Positions 12,401 to 25,500 of a stretch of DNA of 64,000 nucleotides are shown piece by piece. The first letter of the stretch is position 1. Every line of letters begins with the position of its first letter. Where the stretch lies: assembly GCF_022539315.1 (NCBI RefSeq), contig NC_066314.1:44887180-44951179 (forward strand). Direction: 5' to 3'. The stretch is from Serinus canaria (lineage: Eukaryota > Chordata > Aves > Passeriformes > Fringillidae). The position numbers and the translations under genes are program-made. The notes beneath the pieces were generated by a model, which did not search any database, was not told the DNA's origin, and saw nothing but the letters and a program-made list of their open reading frames with translations.

Positions 12401-15400
12401 TTTTACATTTCCTTATCAGCTCAGTCTAAGACAAGATCATGTCTGTAACACTTGCTTAAATGCCTTTGCTATGAATTTATAGTCGTTATGTTATCTATTG
12501 TGAGACAAATGTTACCTATGAATGCAAATTATACATCTATACTTCATTATATGCCATTTTCCAGACCTTCCACTTAATTTAGGTTACTTTTTTAAAAGCA
12601 CATATATAGAAAAATCTTTTTTTTTCAGCATACTGCAACATAAAACATTTGTCTTATTTTTATGGGTGGCATTAGAGGTTAGAAATCACAAACTTAGGGA
12701 AACTCGAGTCAGAAATCTGAGACAGTTTAAAAGGCATTCAGTGTTTTCATGTCAAAGATGAATATATGCTTGAAAAATCTCTTTCTTTCTCTCAGGAAAG
12801 CTAAGAAATTCCAGACATTTGGGAGGGTCCTACAAAGGAAGGAGTTTTGGCTTCTCCTTTCAGCATATTTCACATTTTTAGGCAAGCTTAGAACACTTTT
12901 TTAACCACCGGAAATGGCCATAGTCTCGCAACATTTTCACATTTTTTTTCCTAAATTTTGCTTTTGTCAGCATTTATACTGACGAGTGGTAAACTGTAAC
13001 GACCTGTTTCTCAGGTAGAGGCAGGTATTCTGGTCTTCAAAAACCAGAACTTGCAGTTAGTACTTTCCATTCAAGTACTGGAAAGATTCACAGCAGGCAT
13101 GGTAAAACAACAGTTCCATGCTCCAACCTTTACACAGCAAATTACTGAATAGGCATAGACACCAGAGATTTCATATTTGTAGCTTTTTTCCCCCCACTGT
13201 AACAACATTAGAAAGATTTTTTGAGCTCATTCATAATGAACTCGTTCCCTTCGTCCCTTTGACTGCTGCCTCATGCTACAAAATGTGACTTCCTTTTTCC
13301 TTCAAACAGAACAAACACTAGAGGTGCAGATCCTTTGCTGGATTAAGGTCTAATTGTGGTGACACCTGCAGGTTTCAGTGTTAATTATCATGTATTTGCA
13401 CATTTAGGTGCTTTCTTATACTACTTTCCCTGTCTTGACCTTGCCTGGAAGATGCCTGTTGGTCCCAAAGTGTGACAGTAACAAGTGTAGAACCAATAAG
13501 GGACAGTTTTGTGCCAAGGACTGTTTAGGGACTTGGCTTCCCAGAAAAGGCTATTGCTCCAAAGAAGAGTGACACTGAAGTATTGTATCATGCTGCTTTA
13601 GATTTGGCTGCTTTGGAGGCAACTAGAGGTAACCAATAAAAGAGTTCTGTGTCCATGCAAGGCAGTTACATCAGGGTGACAACATAATAGAGAAAGTAAT
13701 TCACAATAAATACACTTTTTTCTTTATAGTTGGGGAAAATAACTTTCAGAACTTTAATGGACTGTTAATATGAACTTTAAGCAATATTAATCAGAGCCAC
13801 AACTTCAGTGGCTCTGCAACAACAGTGCTGGAGTTTGAAGAAATAGCCAAAACATGATAAGTTTCTGTTATCTTTATGCTTCTATGCCAGTTTCATCTGA
13901 CAGCAAAAGCAGAAAAACACAGAACCAAGATAAGACAAGTCAGCCCATCCATTTGTTATGGCCAAAGCTGAACGTGAGGCTAAGTGTAGGGATTTACTAC
14001 TTCAGAGTTTATTCCTGTAGGGGTTTTCTATGCTACACTTAATGCATTAAAACCAGGCCTACCATCAATGTACTTAGACTTCAAGCTCAGCAGTTGTTCT
14101 TCCTTCCACTCCTGAACTGTCACTCACAAGAAAAACCAGCACCACCTGTATTGCAGAATCTGAACAGTGAGTTGTCAATTGTGCCTGCACTAAGAAGTAC
14201 TGTCAAAAAACAAGCTTCAGAGCTATCCCACCATTACTGTCTGTGGGGAGGTTAGATGGTGACTGCACCAACTTTTTAGATTGTATTTTCACTATTAAGT
14301 TTGCCAGACCCAGTTCCCCTTATGCTGCTTTAAAACATTTTAGACTTGATATGAGTTAAAATTGTTATTTTTTACATTAGTATGAGAGCTGAAAAATCTC
14401 TCTAAAGTATGCTGTGCAACTAGTTCTATATCTGGAAAAGAAGCAAATTCTTAAAGGTTGAGGAAAGACTATTTCCCAAGCCACCTAATAGCTTTTCAAG
14501 GTGAAAAATACTATCTATGATTTAAATTAGTACTATCAAATTTGAACAGGAATTGAATTTTTCCTTTAAGCATTTCCAAAATACCTGTCATATCTACGTA
14601 CCTGGTAAAATTTTGGGTAAGATATGCTGAAAAAATAGATAAAACCATCTAATTTGCTCTATTCAAGCTTAAAAGTAAGTGATAGCAGTCAACCTACATT
14701 GATACATTACTTTTTACTGTGAACATGTGTGGTATTAATGGAGGCAGATGTTTCTACCCACTGTTCAACCTCGCTGCCAAGCAAACTGAACAGGTAAAGT
14801 GTGTACACCAAAAACCGAGCACTTTCAGATCCAAGTTAAAACGAATTTCTGATGACTGCCACCTCACAGAGAGACTAGAGCAACAAGGTAAATTAAATGC
14901 CCCAAGCTAAGCTTCTCCCTCCTCTTAATTACTTTGTTACACCACACCACACCAATTCTTCAGTAGGAAGCGTCAGGCTTCCTGTGGGTGAGTCCTTGAT
15001 CTGTCTCGAAATCACCTACCACAAAAAATAATCCTCATCGCTGTCATCCAGTTGATACTGAGGCTATGGTAAGGTAAATAGGAACAACAGGCACCAGGAC
15101 ATGATGGAGCACACAACAGTAGTGGAAATCCCTTTCCCCAACAGCAATTTATAACTCTTTCTGGAATACAAAGAGGAGTAGGTGCAAACACCAATGATCC
15201 CGTTTCAGATCCATGACTGATGGGAAAATTAAAGTAGCCACATTTAAATTCTTATCTCGGGTATACTGCAAGGCAGTTCTCAAAAGCATAGGACAGATAG
15301 TTAAATCTAAACACTGAACCCTTCCCATCACAAACCAGAAGCAGTGCTTGTTCCCAGCAAGCAGCGTGTAAACACAGAAGGATTTAACCCGCTTGTTTAA

Positions 15401-15465
15401 AGACTGTAAGACTGCAGTCTTGAACTCAATCGAACTTTCCCAGCAGGGACACACTTCGTCTTTAC
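9440..15465. other. Intergenic region between tRNA-Trp and TMPO, no gene supported
   Basis: Apart from the MIR-like fragment near 11.44 kb I recognise no repeats, RNA genes or coding exons here. Open frames are short and lack splice or family support. An antisense non-coding RNA leaving the TMPO promoter, as exists in human, could occupy the right end, but the sequence does not prove it. Confidence 0.5.
11438..11525 (+). mobile_element. MIR-like ancient SINE fragment
   Basis: The stretch follows the 3' half of the MIR consensus: 'tcaatttcct', then 'gtggggataatggt', then 'gttttgtgaggttgactcc'. These parallel the consensus blocks for 'cagtttcctcatctg', 'aatggggataata' and 'gttgtgaggatta'. It is diverged and truncated. 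MIR elements predate the mammal-bird split and survive as rare fossils in bird genomes. Confidence 0.55.
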
Positions 15466-15485
15466 AAATAAATAAATAAATAAAA
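15466..15485. repeat. (AAAT)n microsatellite
   Basis: About five consecutive AAAT units sit just upstream of the TMPO CpG island. Confidence 0.9.
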
Positions 15486-16082
15486 CACCTACGAGCCTTT
15501 CAAACTCTGCGGTACTAGAGATGCGAGTTCGGGGGTTTTTTTTTGCGTTTAAGTCACCGCAACGGCGGCAGTCACACTAAGAGATTAGCTACAGATTTCC
15601 CAGCTGGATTCCTTCTGGAGCCCACCAGCCAAAGGGCCGGGCGAGGGCGGCTATCCCGGGGGAGAGGGAGCTGCCGTGCCCGCCGGCCCGCGGTGCCGAG
15701 CGCGGGAGGCACGGCCGCCGGCGGCGCGCTCCGCCAGGGCCGCAGGTGCCCGCGGGGCAGAGGCGGCGGCAGGTGTCGCGGCAGGACACCGGGATCGCGG
15801 CAGGTAACAGGGATCGCGTTAACCGCCTCCCCCGCTGCTCGCGACAGGGAGGGGCGCTCCCGGCGGCGGGACACACCTCTCACCCGAAAGGGCTTCTTTC
15901 GGAGAGGCCCCGGCGCCACCGGGACCCGCGGGGCGCGGGCGGCGCCCTCACCCTCCCCGGGCCCGCGAGCGCCGCCCCACGCGCCTCTCCCGCCCGAGCC
16001 GAATTTAAACTGCGTTACTGTCCCTCGCGCAAAGCACCAACGCCGCTGCTCCCGCGCGTCCCGCCCCCTGTGCGCCCGCCAG

Positions 16083-16119
16083 CCAATAGCGGGGCCGCTT
16101 CGTTGCCCTCCCCGCCAAT
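16083..16119 (+). promoter_or_regulatory. TMPO: Two CCAAT boxes upstream of TMPO
   Basis: CCAAT occurs at 16083-16087 and 16115-16119, 32 bp apart on the same strand, in contexts (AGCCAATAG, CGCCAATCAG) that match NF-Y sites. Paired NF-Y sites with roughly three helical turns between them are typical of cell-cycle and housekeeping promoters. Transcription probably starts between here and the ATG at 16302. Confidence 0.7.
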
Positions 16120-16301
16120 CAGGGCGCCGTTTATTGCTGGCTGGGAAGAAGCGCTCGGTGCGCGCGCCCGCCCGCTGTGGAGCTGGTCCCTGGCGCGGAG
16201 CAGGCGAGTCCTTCTCCTCCTCCTCCCGCTCCCCCGCCCCTTCTCCCCGCGCTTTGTTGGTCCCTCTCCCGGGAGAGCGGCGGCGGCTGCGGCCGGCGGC
16301 G

Positions 16302-16544
16302 ATGCCCGAGTTCCTGGCGGATCCGTCGGTGCTGACCAAGGAGAAGCTGAAGAGCGAGCTGATCGCTAACAATGTGAGCCTCCCGGGCGGCGAGCAGCGC
16401 AAGGACGTGTACGTGCAGCTCTACCTGCAGCACCTCACCGCCCGCAACCCGCCCGCCCTCGCGCAGCCCGACTTTTCCAGCGACGAGGAGCGGGAGCCCA
16501 CACCTCTCGGCGCCCGGAGCCGCGGAGCTGCTGCCGCCGGGCGG
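16302..16544 (+). CDS. TMPO: TMPO coding exon 1
   Basis: Encodes residues 1-81: the LEM-like domain and the start of the acidic [12 protein letters not shown] linker. It ends in phase 0 at donor CGG|gtgagt. The linker is shorter than in human, which accounts for most of the length difference between the two proteins. Confidence 0.96.
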
Positions 16545-19500
16545 GTGAGTACCGCTGCCTCCTGCCCGCGCCGCCTCGGCTTCACGGCAGCCTCGGGCCC
16601 GCTTTCCCGCCCGAACGGGGCCGGCCGCCCCCGCCCGCCGGCCGCGGCTCGGAGAGAGGCACAACGCGGCGGGGTCCCCAGGCGGGGTCGGGAGCGTCTC
16701 CGGCTGGGTTGAGGGCGGGATCGTGCCTGGCCGGGACGGTCCCGTAGCCTGGGGGAGAGGGGCAGCGGCGCTGCCGGGCGGCCGCCCCGCGTCGAGGACG
16801 AGCTGGGACGGCGGGTCGGTGCCGGGTCTGCCGGCTGCTCCTCCTGGACACGTCCCGCCCTGCGCGCCCTTTGGAGCGGCTGGCTCGGGGGGCAGGGGCA
16901 GCGCGACCGCGCGTGGAGGGTGCGACGGCCCCCCGAGGGTCAATTGGGAGACCTTTACTGTAGCTTGGCGAGCGGTGTCCTGTGTGCTCTCTTTCGGTGT
17001 TGGAGGAACGAAGGAAGAGAAGTACACGAGGCTGCAACTTGCTTAGGAAAGGACTCCGGTCCGCTGTCGCGGTTGTACGGCAGCAACGCTACTCGGTGTA
17101 AATGCTCCTAAATGAAAGGGTGAAGCTGTGCGGGAACAGCTGGTTTGTTTCGCTTGATGAAGTGGACTGTTTAGTGTAAAGAGGGTCTGTAATGTAGATG
17201 TCTTGCTCGTATAAGATGTGTATTATAGCAAAGCGCCTCTGGTGCCTGTTCAGTTAGTCCCCTGTGCTTGTTTTCTTAGACTTTACACATGCAAGGAAAG
17301 AGGGGAAGCTGATGCCATCTGAAATTTTTCTCTTTAGGCAGCTGTGATTTAATTCTTAATTTTTCATAAGTGGACTATAAATTTGCATATCCTGAGAAAG
17401 CAGTCTTGTAATTGATAATTGTAAGATGTCTGGTTTTGAGAAGAGGCTTAGATAATGTTTATCAGCTTCCGGTTCCTAATATGTGTGATAGTGAAACTAT
17501 TTAATTGTGTCTCAGTTACTATGTTTCAAAGGTCATTAGTTAAGGGAGTGCCGAGAAACGGAGTCCTTTGTAGGTCTTTCACGATTTAATCTTCAAAAGC
17601 CCAAGAGAACAGATTTTAAATTAAAACATTGAAAACTGCATCTTCAAGAGGAAGAGATCTCTACAACCAAGTTATTTACCCTAACATCTATTTCAGACAC
17701 TTAACTGGCATTCACTGAATACAGTTACAGTGAAACAGACATTTCTGATTTAGAGTGGTCTGCTGATAGCATTCATAAGGTGCTTTTGAGTTTAACAGGT
17801 TGAGCTTGAATCTGACTTGTTTCATGCTTGTTGGAGGAGGAGCATCTCAGAACTGCTAGTTCCTATCCTAGATCTGAGTTTTCCTTCCTACAGTACTTAA
17901 GTTTAAACAATTATGGGTGACTTTTTTGATGTTTACAGAATGGGTGGTACTCCTACACTTTTGTTAACAATATCTGGAAGGCTCTGTACTATTTATGCTT
18001 ATCTTGTGTGTTAGTATCAGAGCACTGTATCATCAGAAGTTCCAGAACTTCAGCAAATACTCTAGTTAGAGCTGCTCAGATTAGGGTCTGTTGTGCCCTG
18101 TGTTTTGTCGCCATCCCCTTGTCACCCCCTCCCCAAAACAACCAGCCCTAACCAAAACACTCAGAAAAATCCCAAATAATACCTGCCAAGCAAAACAAAC
18201 TTGGATGATGTGTGCTTGTTGCCTTCTTTGTGCTACTTGAGTAGTTCTGCAACTGCTTGTAGCCTAACTGTTGTCCCTGTTAATGTCTTTTGGCATAAGG
18301 GTGTTTCTCTGATCAGCCGTCCTTCAAAAAGATTAACACTCCTGTCTCTAGAGCAATTTGCTCCTAGAACAATTGGAAAGAAGAGGAAGAGTGAGGGAAG
18401 GCTGACATTCCAGGGGACTGGGATTCGAAGCAAAATATTTTAATAAGATTAAGAGAGGACAGGAGGGAAAGCACTCCGACGTTTGAAAGAAGTTAGAGGT
18501 AAGGGGCAAGGGAGGAAGCTGGAACTGCAAGGATATATGGAGAGGCGGAATAAAGCAAAAGAACGGGCCTTCCCCCACCCCTCTCTGGGCCCGCTCGCCC
18601 TTCCCTTTATTGCCAGCAAATAGTTAGAAGCCTCTCAGAGGCTGCAGCCTGGTTGAGTTGCAGTCCTCGTGTGAGCAGGGGAGTCGGAGGGTGGGGCAGC
18701 GCCGGCGGGGTCGCGGCCCGTGCGGCGGCGCGGGCCGGGCGCCAGGGGGCGCGCCGGGGCCGGGCCCTCGCAGCGGGGCGCTCGCTCCGAGCGGCTCCTC
18801 CTGCGGCACCCGCGGGATCGCTCGGCTGGCTTAGGGGTCCTGGAGGGGGGCAGGCACCGCTTTTCTTAAAGGGGATATGAGCAACAAGTACAAAGGAATC
18901 ATCTGAATGTCCGTGCTGCACTCACTGAAAGCTACAACCGCACTCTTAATACTGCCACTAGAGCTTGGACACGGCTGTGGTCATTAGTAATTATGAACTG
19001 TCTACACTGTCATTTTAGTGGGGTTTTTCTAAATTATGAGCATATGATAATGCATTTAGGTGCTTATTTTCTATTGATAAAATAAAAAATAAGCTGTGCA
19101 GAGACAAAATCCCATAGGTTGAATTCTGTTGCAAATTATGTGTTTTGACTATGTCAGTCTTCTGGCTTAGCTCTATCCAGCCCAAGAATATATAGCTCAC
19201 TTTGGCTACATATTCCTACCAGAACAGAAAAAGCTTTTAAAATCATGCCTGCTTGTGCCTCAGTCTGATAATATTGTCTGGAAGAGCCAGCTTCTCCAGC
19301 TCTAATGTTTTTGAGCAACTGTTTTGCTTTTTTCTCTTAAGCCTGTTTAGCATAGTGGTATGTGAGGAGGGTGACTAGGTATGCAAGACACTGTTTTGCT
19401 GCAGGGTGAGCCATCTGCATCTGAATGCCCCTTGTCCTGGTTAGTTATGGGCTGAATGTCAGTAAAGATAGCTCACAGGAAAAGTAACTATAAAATTACA

Positions 19501-22500
19501 TTTTTAGCTCTCTAGGACCATTATTTTAAAGCATGTACCAAAAATATTGTCTTGATGCTGTTGTCAAACAGGAACTGTTCAGAGTTTAAAATGCATAGAT
19601 TATTATGGCTGAGCTTGTTGTGTATTTCATGTCCTGGAAGAATCACTTCTAAAGCATATATTGAGTGATATTTTTGACTTTTAAAGTGATTATATGAAAA
19701 AGATCAGTCAAATGTCTCCTGTTAATGAAAGTATGATGAGAACATCTGGACCTGAAGGGCCTGTTTGAAAGGTCATGTATGAGACCTATCAGGTAAAGAT
19801 GTTTGGTTTGATGGGGGGGGAGGGGGGAGAGTTGTTTGTTTGTTTGGGTTGTTGGGGTTCTTTGTTCTAATCAAGTAGCCAAGTAAATAAAGAGCCAGCT
19901 CCAGCTCTTCATAGTCAGAATGCTGTGGTTGTGATATCTGTAGCCGAGGTAACAGCAGCTTCAGCCCTTTCCCTGTTGGAAAAGAGAAGGTAATAGTAAA
20001 ACTGGTGGTTTCTGAAGATAAGGTTTGTGGAAAGTACTGGACAGGTGAGGCAGTGTAAAGCATCTGTGTGTGCCCAGTGAAGGAAGAGAATCTATTCGGT
20101 GTTTCCTGTGTGGCTCTATGTCTTCATTACAGCCTGCCGCACAAACGTCACCCAGAATACAGTTTAAATCCTTTGTGGCCTTTTTAAAAGTGCTCATGTG
20201 CTTAGAGAAGTGCTGACAAGTGCTCATCATCTGCGAGAAAGCTGTGGGCAGCAGGGATGAGATGACCAAAGTAATTCCCACTACAGTGAGAAATCCTGCC
20301 AGGCTGTTCTGCGCCTTCAGACTTTGAGTAGGTGCATTTCCTTCACCAAGTAACATGGAAATTAGTGTTTGGGAGGAGAAGGGGTTGGAAAGGTTGAATA
20401 GTCCATAATCTTATAATTTATGATTGTTACTGTACATAGGCTTGGTGATTTTAAGTCTGGCACTTACTAATTAAGGTTAAAAGGTAGTGAATTCTCTAAG
20501 TTGCATGTATCAGTATCTTTTGAATTGCTGCTGCATAATTCCCTTTCCATTGTTTATATTGTCTGTTCTGTGGCTCTTGGTTAATATTGTCTCTAGGCCT
20601 TTAAGGTTAAAAAGTTCAGTAGGACTTGATTTTTAAAAAAGGAAATTCTATTGTAGGAAATTATTGTCTATGGTAGAATAAAAAGTACAAGGGGAATAAA
20701 GACCTATCTATTTCACAGTATAAATCTATTATTTTGCATATGCAGTTCCTTAACGTCACATCTCCTGAGAGAAATAGTTATTTGCTACCAGAGGGAACTC
20801 TGCAAACTGGAGAATTAAACAGCACTCTTGTGGTGTGAATTGGGCTTTCTTTAGCCTATCTTAACCTCATTCAGAGAAATCGTAAATAAGCCTGACCCTT
20901 TTTGTGTCTAGTGATGGAGCTGCACCTGTTTGGGGTTAAAAACCTTGTATCCTGATGTAGATGCCATTTACCTTGGAATTTGAAAATAATTTTTGATGAT
21001 GTCCCGTAGTTGTTGGTTTTATTTAACAACTTCTTCAGCATGTTTCTTATGCTTGTCTTTGGGACAGTGCTGGGACTAGTACAGGCACTTATGATGTTTG
21101 CCTAATTAAGCTGGTCTCTGGCTGTTCATTTCTACTCAGCAGAAATGCCTAAGGTAAGGGGTAGGTTTTGAATTCTGGTTGCTTGCATTGTCTGCTCTTC
21201 TTGCTAGCAAAAGAATGTGAAAGCTTTGTGCTGTCAAGAGATGATACTTGGAGAAGATGAATTTCTTATGCTGTGGCCCTAGTGCTGAGAATGATATGTG
21301 GTAGCCCCATGCTTATAACTCACTTCAGTACTCATTTGAAGAGTTAGGTCCTAGCCAGTTGGAAACCAAGCCTGACAGATACCACTACCAAATTGCTATC
21401 TCTCAAGTGAAGTATGCAGATAATCTTCCATCTTCTGTTTTCTAGAAAATAGCAAAGACTAGAAATATTTTTTATGCTGTGAGCTCTGGATCGGATTAGA
21501 AGATGTTCATATAAGGATTTATTGACTTGGGTATATTGTTGCAAGAATATTTACATAGATTTGGCTGTATTGCTGCAAAAATATTTACATTATGGGCAAA
21601 GTGGTCAGTGGCGCTACCTTACATTGGCAAATTCTGCCACAGTTTCATTTCAGGCGCTTCATCTCTGCACCACAGTAAGACAAATCTTGCCAGTGGTCTT
21701 AAAACAAGTAAATGAGGGTGTGAGTTTTTTGGGTTTGTTTGTTTGTATTTAATTTACACTGTTAAACTTTTAAGCTAGCTCTCTTGATCTCTCTCATGGT
21801 GTAGTCCAGCAGACAAGTTGTCTTGATTCACAGGAAGCGTAGTGATGCCTTATACTATAATGGTAGTGGTAATTAAATTTAGTGTTGTTGCTGAAGTTGA
21901 TGCTGTCATGCCACACCTGAGGTGTGAGAGTCTTCTATCCAGCCTTATACTTCTAGGGATTCACCTTGTGGTCCAGTGAATGGTTAGATGGCAGCTTTCT
22001 ACTTATACAAGGGAAGTCATTTGCTCCTGCTCTAAGGAGAAAGGTGTTCAAAAGTAAAAGCTGTGACCTTGCAGAACACAAAATGAACACATCTGGCCCA
22101 ATTATTGAAGAACACAGATTACTTTCAACTTCCTTCATCCCCTCCCTACTCTTTTTCTTTGCTGAAAATGGCTGTTTTGATGATCTCTGTTTGTAACAGT
22201 AGTGCAGGAAAAAGTGAAATGGTATTTTGAAGGAAAAAAGCCACAAAGAAACCATGAGATATGTGAATTTACTTGTGTTAGAGTACCCTGGTACTCATTA
22301 GTTACAGTTAGATTTCTGATGGCTGAGATTTCTGTAAAGCATCCAGAATGCTGAGTAGTTTTTCTGGTGTATATTGTTGTAGTCTCTTCTGTGGTCTCTA
22401 AATGAACAAAGGTAGAGATACATTACATTAGGATTCCAGTTTCTCTAAGTGTCATTGGAATGTCATTTTCCTGCAGCATGGTAGCTTTTTTCTGAAATGT

Positions 22501-25500
22501 GGACAAGTATCTTGATTAATCTGCTTGGTGATGTGGGCAAACACCAGAGCTGTCATTGTCTAAACGGATCTCAACAAGAAATCCCAGCATTTTTTTCAGA
22601 ACTTTTTAGTTTGGACAGTCCAGTAGTTCAGAAAAAACCACATTGAATATGAAATGAAAGTTAATGCAATATTTAACTTGACATAATGTTATGACCAACA
22701 TGTTCAAAAGTGAATAAAAGTCTCATGCAGCTGCAGGATTGTTTCTCGTGCATGGCTCAATTGCTTTAAAAACTAATTAGGAGTGGAATGACTGATAAAG
22801 TGAGTTGTAAATCTCTCTTTAGTCAAATTTGCTTTTTTAGTGGTCCTATACTTTCTTTGGACAGTTTGGAGTTTATTTCTTAAAATAAAGAAATGCCATG
22901 ATCCTTAGAGATTCTGTTGCTTTTCAGCAGCTGATTCTAAGTTTATCATGCTGGAATATCCAGAAGCCAGAGGAAAATTTGGAGTCAGATATATTTGGGA
23001 AACCCTCATTCAGTCCCTGCTTAGTTTTAAAATATTTTAAAATATTTGAGGCAAGACCAAGTTTGCATGCAAACAAATATTGAACCTGCATTAATAGTTA
23101 GATAGATTCTGTTAGCTCATGTAAATCGTCTCAAAGTGTTTTGTTGCTATCTTATAAAATGCAACAAGAAAATTATCATTGAGTGTTTATAGCCTATTTG
23201 TATTTGGACTTTTTAGTCTTTTGTTAGTACAAAAAAAAATAAACAAACCCAAACAGGCCCTCTGGACAACTGAGTTGAGAAAAATACCAAGTGCAGAAAT
23301 TGTTTATGTTCTTATAATGCAACTTTGAGATACAAATATGGCTTATTTCAAAACAGTATCAAGGTCTTTCTTAGTAAAGAGCATGCAAATCCTAAGCATG
23401 CTTTTTTGTGTCTTACTTCTTCACTTTTACAATCCCTATTGCAGCAACAGAGGCTTCCCAAGTTGAAGTGTTATGATCACTCTCTTTGGATCGAGCAGAA
23501 ACTGCTAATTTAGGAGGAGCATCTCAGCAGATTATTTTGATAGCCATCTGCATGTGGTGATGGTGCATTGCCAAGTGTTCAAGTAGTGTTGCCAGAGTTG
23601 GGTTTAGAATTTTTTAGAGCTACAAGTAGCAGAGGCCTAAGCAGACAAGCAGGATTTTGAAAATATGAGACTGTTTCTGATTTTTGCCTTTCCTCTACTC
23701 ACCTTGTAATATCATGTAATCTCACAGAGAATGACAGGTCGAGTAGGAATAGGGGTTTTGGAAACTTGGTTGAAAGTATGTAGATACTAAAGAGCTTGTT
23801 CCTTGTCATTAGAGGAGGAAATTACCTATCAGGTAGAAAAATAATGCAAAGAAATGCCAATGTAACATAATATTTGTATTTTGTGTAGTGACGGTGAAAT
23901 GGCTGGAAGCTTACTTCTTCAGTCACAGGAAAGCAGTCCCTTCCCACTGTATATATGAACATGAAACTAAAACAAGACCAGAATGAGTGATTTTAAGAGG
24001 AGACTTGTAATGGGTATTTCCCTCCTCAGCAGAAAACTTGTGCATTTTTTCTTAGTAGGTGTAAATGTTTGTACTGTTTCACATAGGCTTTAGTAGTGAT
24101 CATGGGTGAGAATAGAATTAATTTCTTCTGGGTTTATATGTTTAGTACTCTTATGTTTTCCTGTTCCCTTAGAAGAAAAAAGGTGTGTTCAGTATTAACT
24201 AGAAACACTGTCTCTCATCTCTCTCTCCTGTTCCAGAAAGCCACAAAGAAAACTGACAAACCCAGACCAGAGGAGAAGGATGGCCTAGATATAACAGAGA
24301 TGAGTAATGAAGACCTTCAAGAGCAACTTATGAAGTATGGAGTAAATCCTGGCCCAATTGTAGGTAGGTCAATTGAACTAGTAGATATTAATCTGTTTTA
24401 TTTCTCACTATACCTCACTTGTGAAGTTTCCCTGGTACAGATACTTTTTAGTACCAGTACTGCTGCAATCCTACTTCTCACCTAGGATATTTTCATTGGA
24501 CTGTTTACACTAAGAAGTCTTGAAGCATTGCAGCGGGCAAGTCTGCAGTTTGTTTCTGGTGTTCTAGGCCAGCTGGAGATGTTCCAACTTGTGTTCTGAA
24601 GCTGTGTGACTATTAGTTAAAGTTCAGTGCTGGGGTAGTTAAGTCTTCTGATACAGAGGTTTAGATCTGGGCCCGCTTAAATAGGAAATACATCTTACAT
24701 AATAACCTAATAGTATTGAGAGCCAAATGAGAGCAGGGAACTTCCCTTTCCCTAGAGCATTTCCTACTCACTGCATTGTGCAGTAATGTTTTCCTTTGCT
24801 AATGTTTTTTTCTAGTCTAGCATTCTGTCCTGTGTGCTGGCCTATGTCAGGAGTAGTCCTGACCCCAGCCTAATCTCCTGCCTTGGATGCTGTCTGTGAT
24901 GTGAGATCAAAGTGCCTTGCCTTTCAGATTGTGCAGTAGCCTAGCGGCAAGGGCATTTGATTTCACAACTCTTGAAAAAAAGATTGTTGTCTGTAATATG
25001 CAGAGCCTTCTGTGGAATGTTCTTGAATCCTAGGTAGATGGAAGTGTCCATGACTGAGCCTGCAGTCCTGTGTGTATTCCTAGTCTTATCTGTAATATTT
25101 TCAGTTAGCTGATTCTGCATGCCTTGCCATTCATCCTGTACCTCTTGCATAGTACTCAAGAACCTATGTAGTCCACTGGAAAGGCATTTACATTTGGTCT
25201 AATTTATTGCCTTTAATTCTTAGAGGGTATGGATTCTTTCTTGAAAGGCTGCCATTTCTTTTAAATGGTGGTTTCCTCTTATCAGAAAACTTCAAAAGCT
25301 AGATTTTTTTTTAATGCAGCTAACAGCTCAGGCATCAGTCACCTCTTTGCCAACAAAGTCCAAATATGGAAGTATGTGCTAGAATTAAAGTGTTTTAGAC
25401 AGCTGTTCTTGCTTGTCCAAGCAAGCCAACCTGATGGCTGGATGGCAGCAAGCACAAAGTTCTGTTGTTGTTGCTTGCTTGCACCACCTCTGATGCTTAT

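Larger units (their letters stand above)
15600..16930. promoter_or_regulatory. TMPO: TMPO CpG-island promoter
   Basis: This strongly CpG-rich 1.3-kb block surrounds TMPO coding exon 1. Two CCAAT boxes lie about 200 bp upstream of the start codon, and there is no TATA box at a suitable distance, as is usual for a constitutive, broadly expressed gene. The long open frames seen on both strands in this block come from its high GC content and are not independent genes. Confidence 0.85.
16545..24236. other. TMPO: TMPO intron 1 (7.7 kb)
   Basis: The largest TMPO intron. It holds the small internal CpG island at about 18.69-18.84 kb, a G-rich run at 19813-19828 (eight G, A, six G) and an imperfect tandem duplication near 21.53-21.59 kb. 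I recognise no repeat family or coding exon in the remainder. Confidence 0.85.

Noticed and set aside
15149..15454. 101-codon - strand frame upstream of TMPO as a TMPO antisense gene
   Set aside because: The known human antisense transcript is non-coding, and this frame has no conserved features or splice evidence.
15543..16712. A 389-codon + strand open frame across the TMPO promoter and exon 1
   Set aside because: Only the in-frame part from the ATG at 16302 to the donor at 16544 matches LAP2. The rest is GC-rich 5' flank and intron without stops by composition.
15572..17027. Long - strand open frames (about 276 and 298 codons) over the TMPO CpG island
   Set aside because: They are antisense to real coding and promoter sequence, low-complexity (Pro/Arg/Ala/Gly), and lack recognisable domains. 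CpG islands often lack stops on all frames.
19813..19828. G8-A-G6 run as a G-quadruplex
   Set aside because: Only two G runs plus scattered G nearby. A quadruplex is possible but cannot be argued beyond other intronic G-rich tracts.
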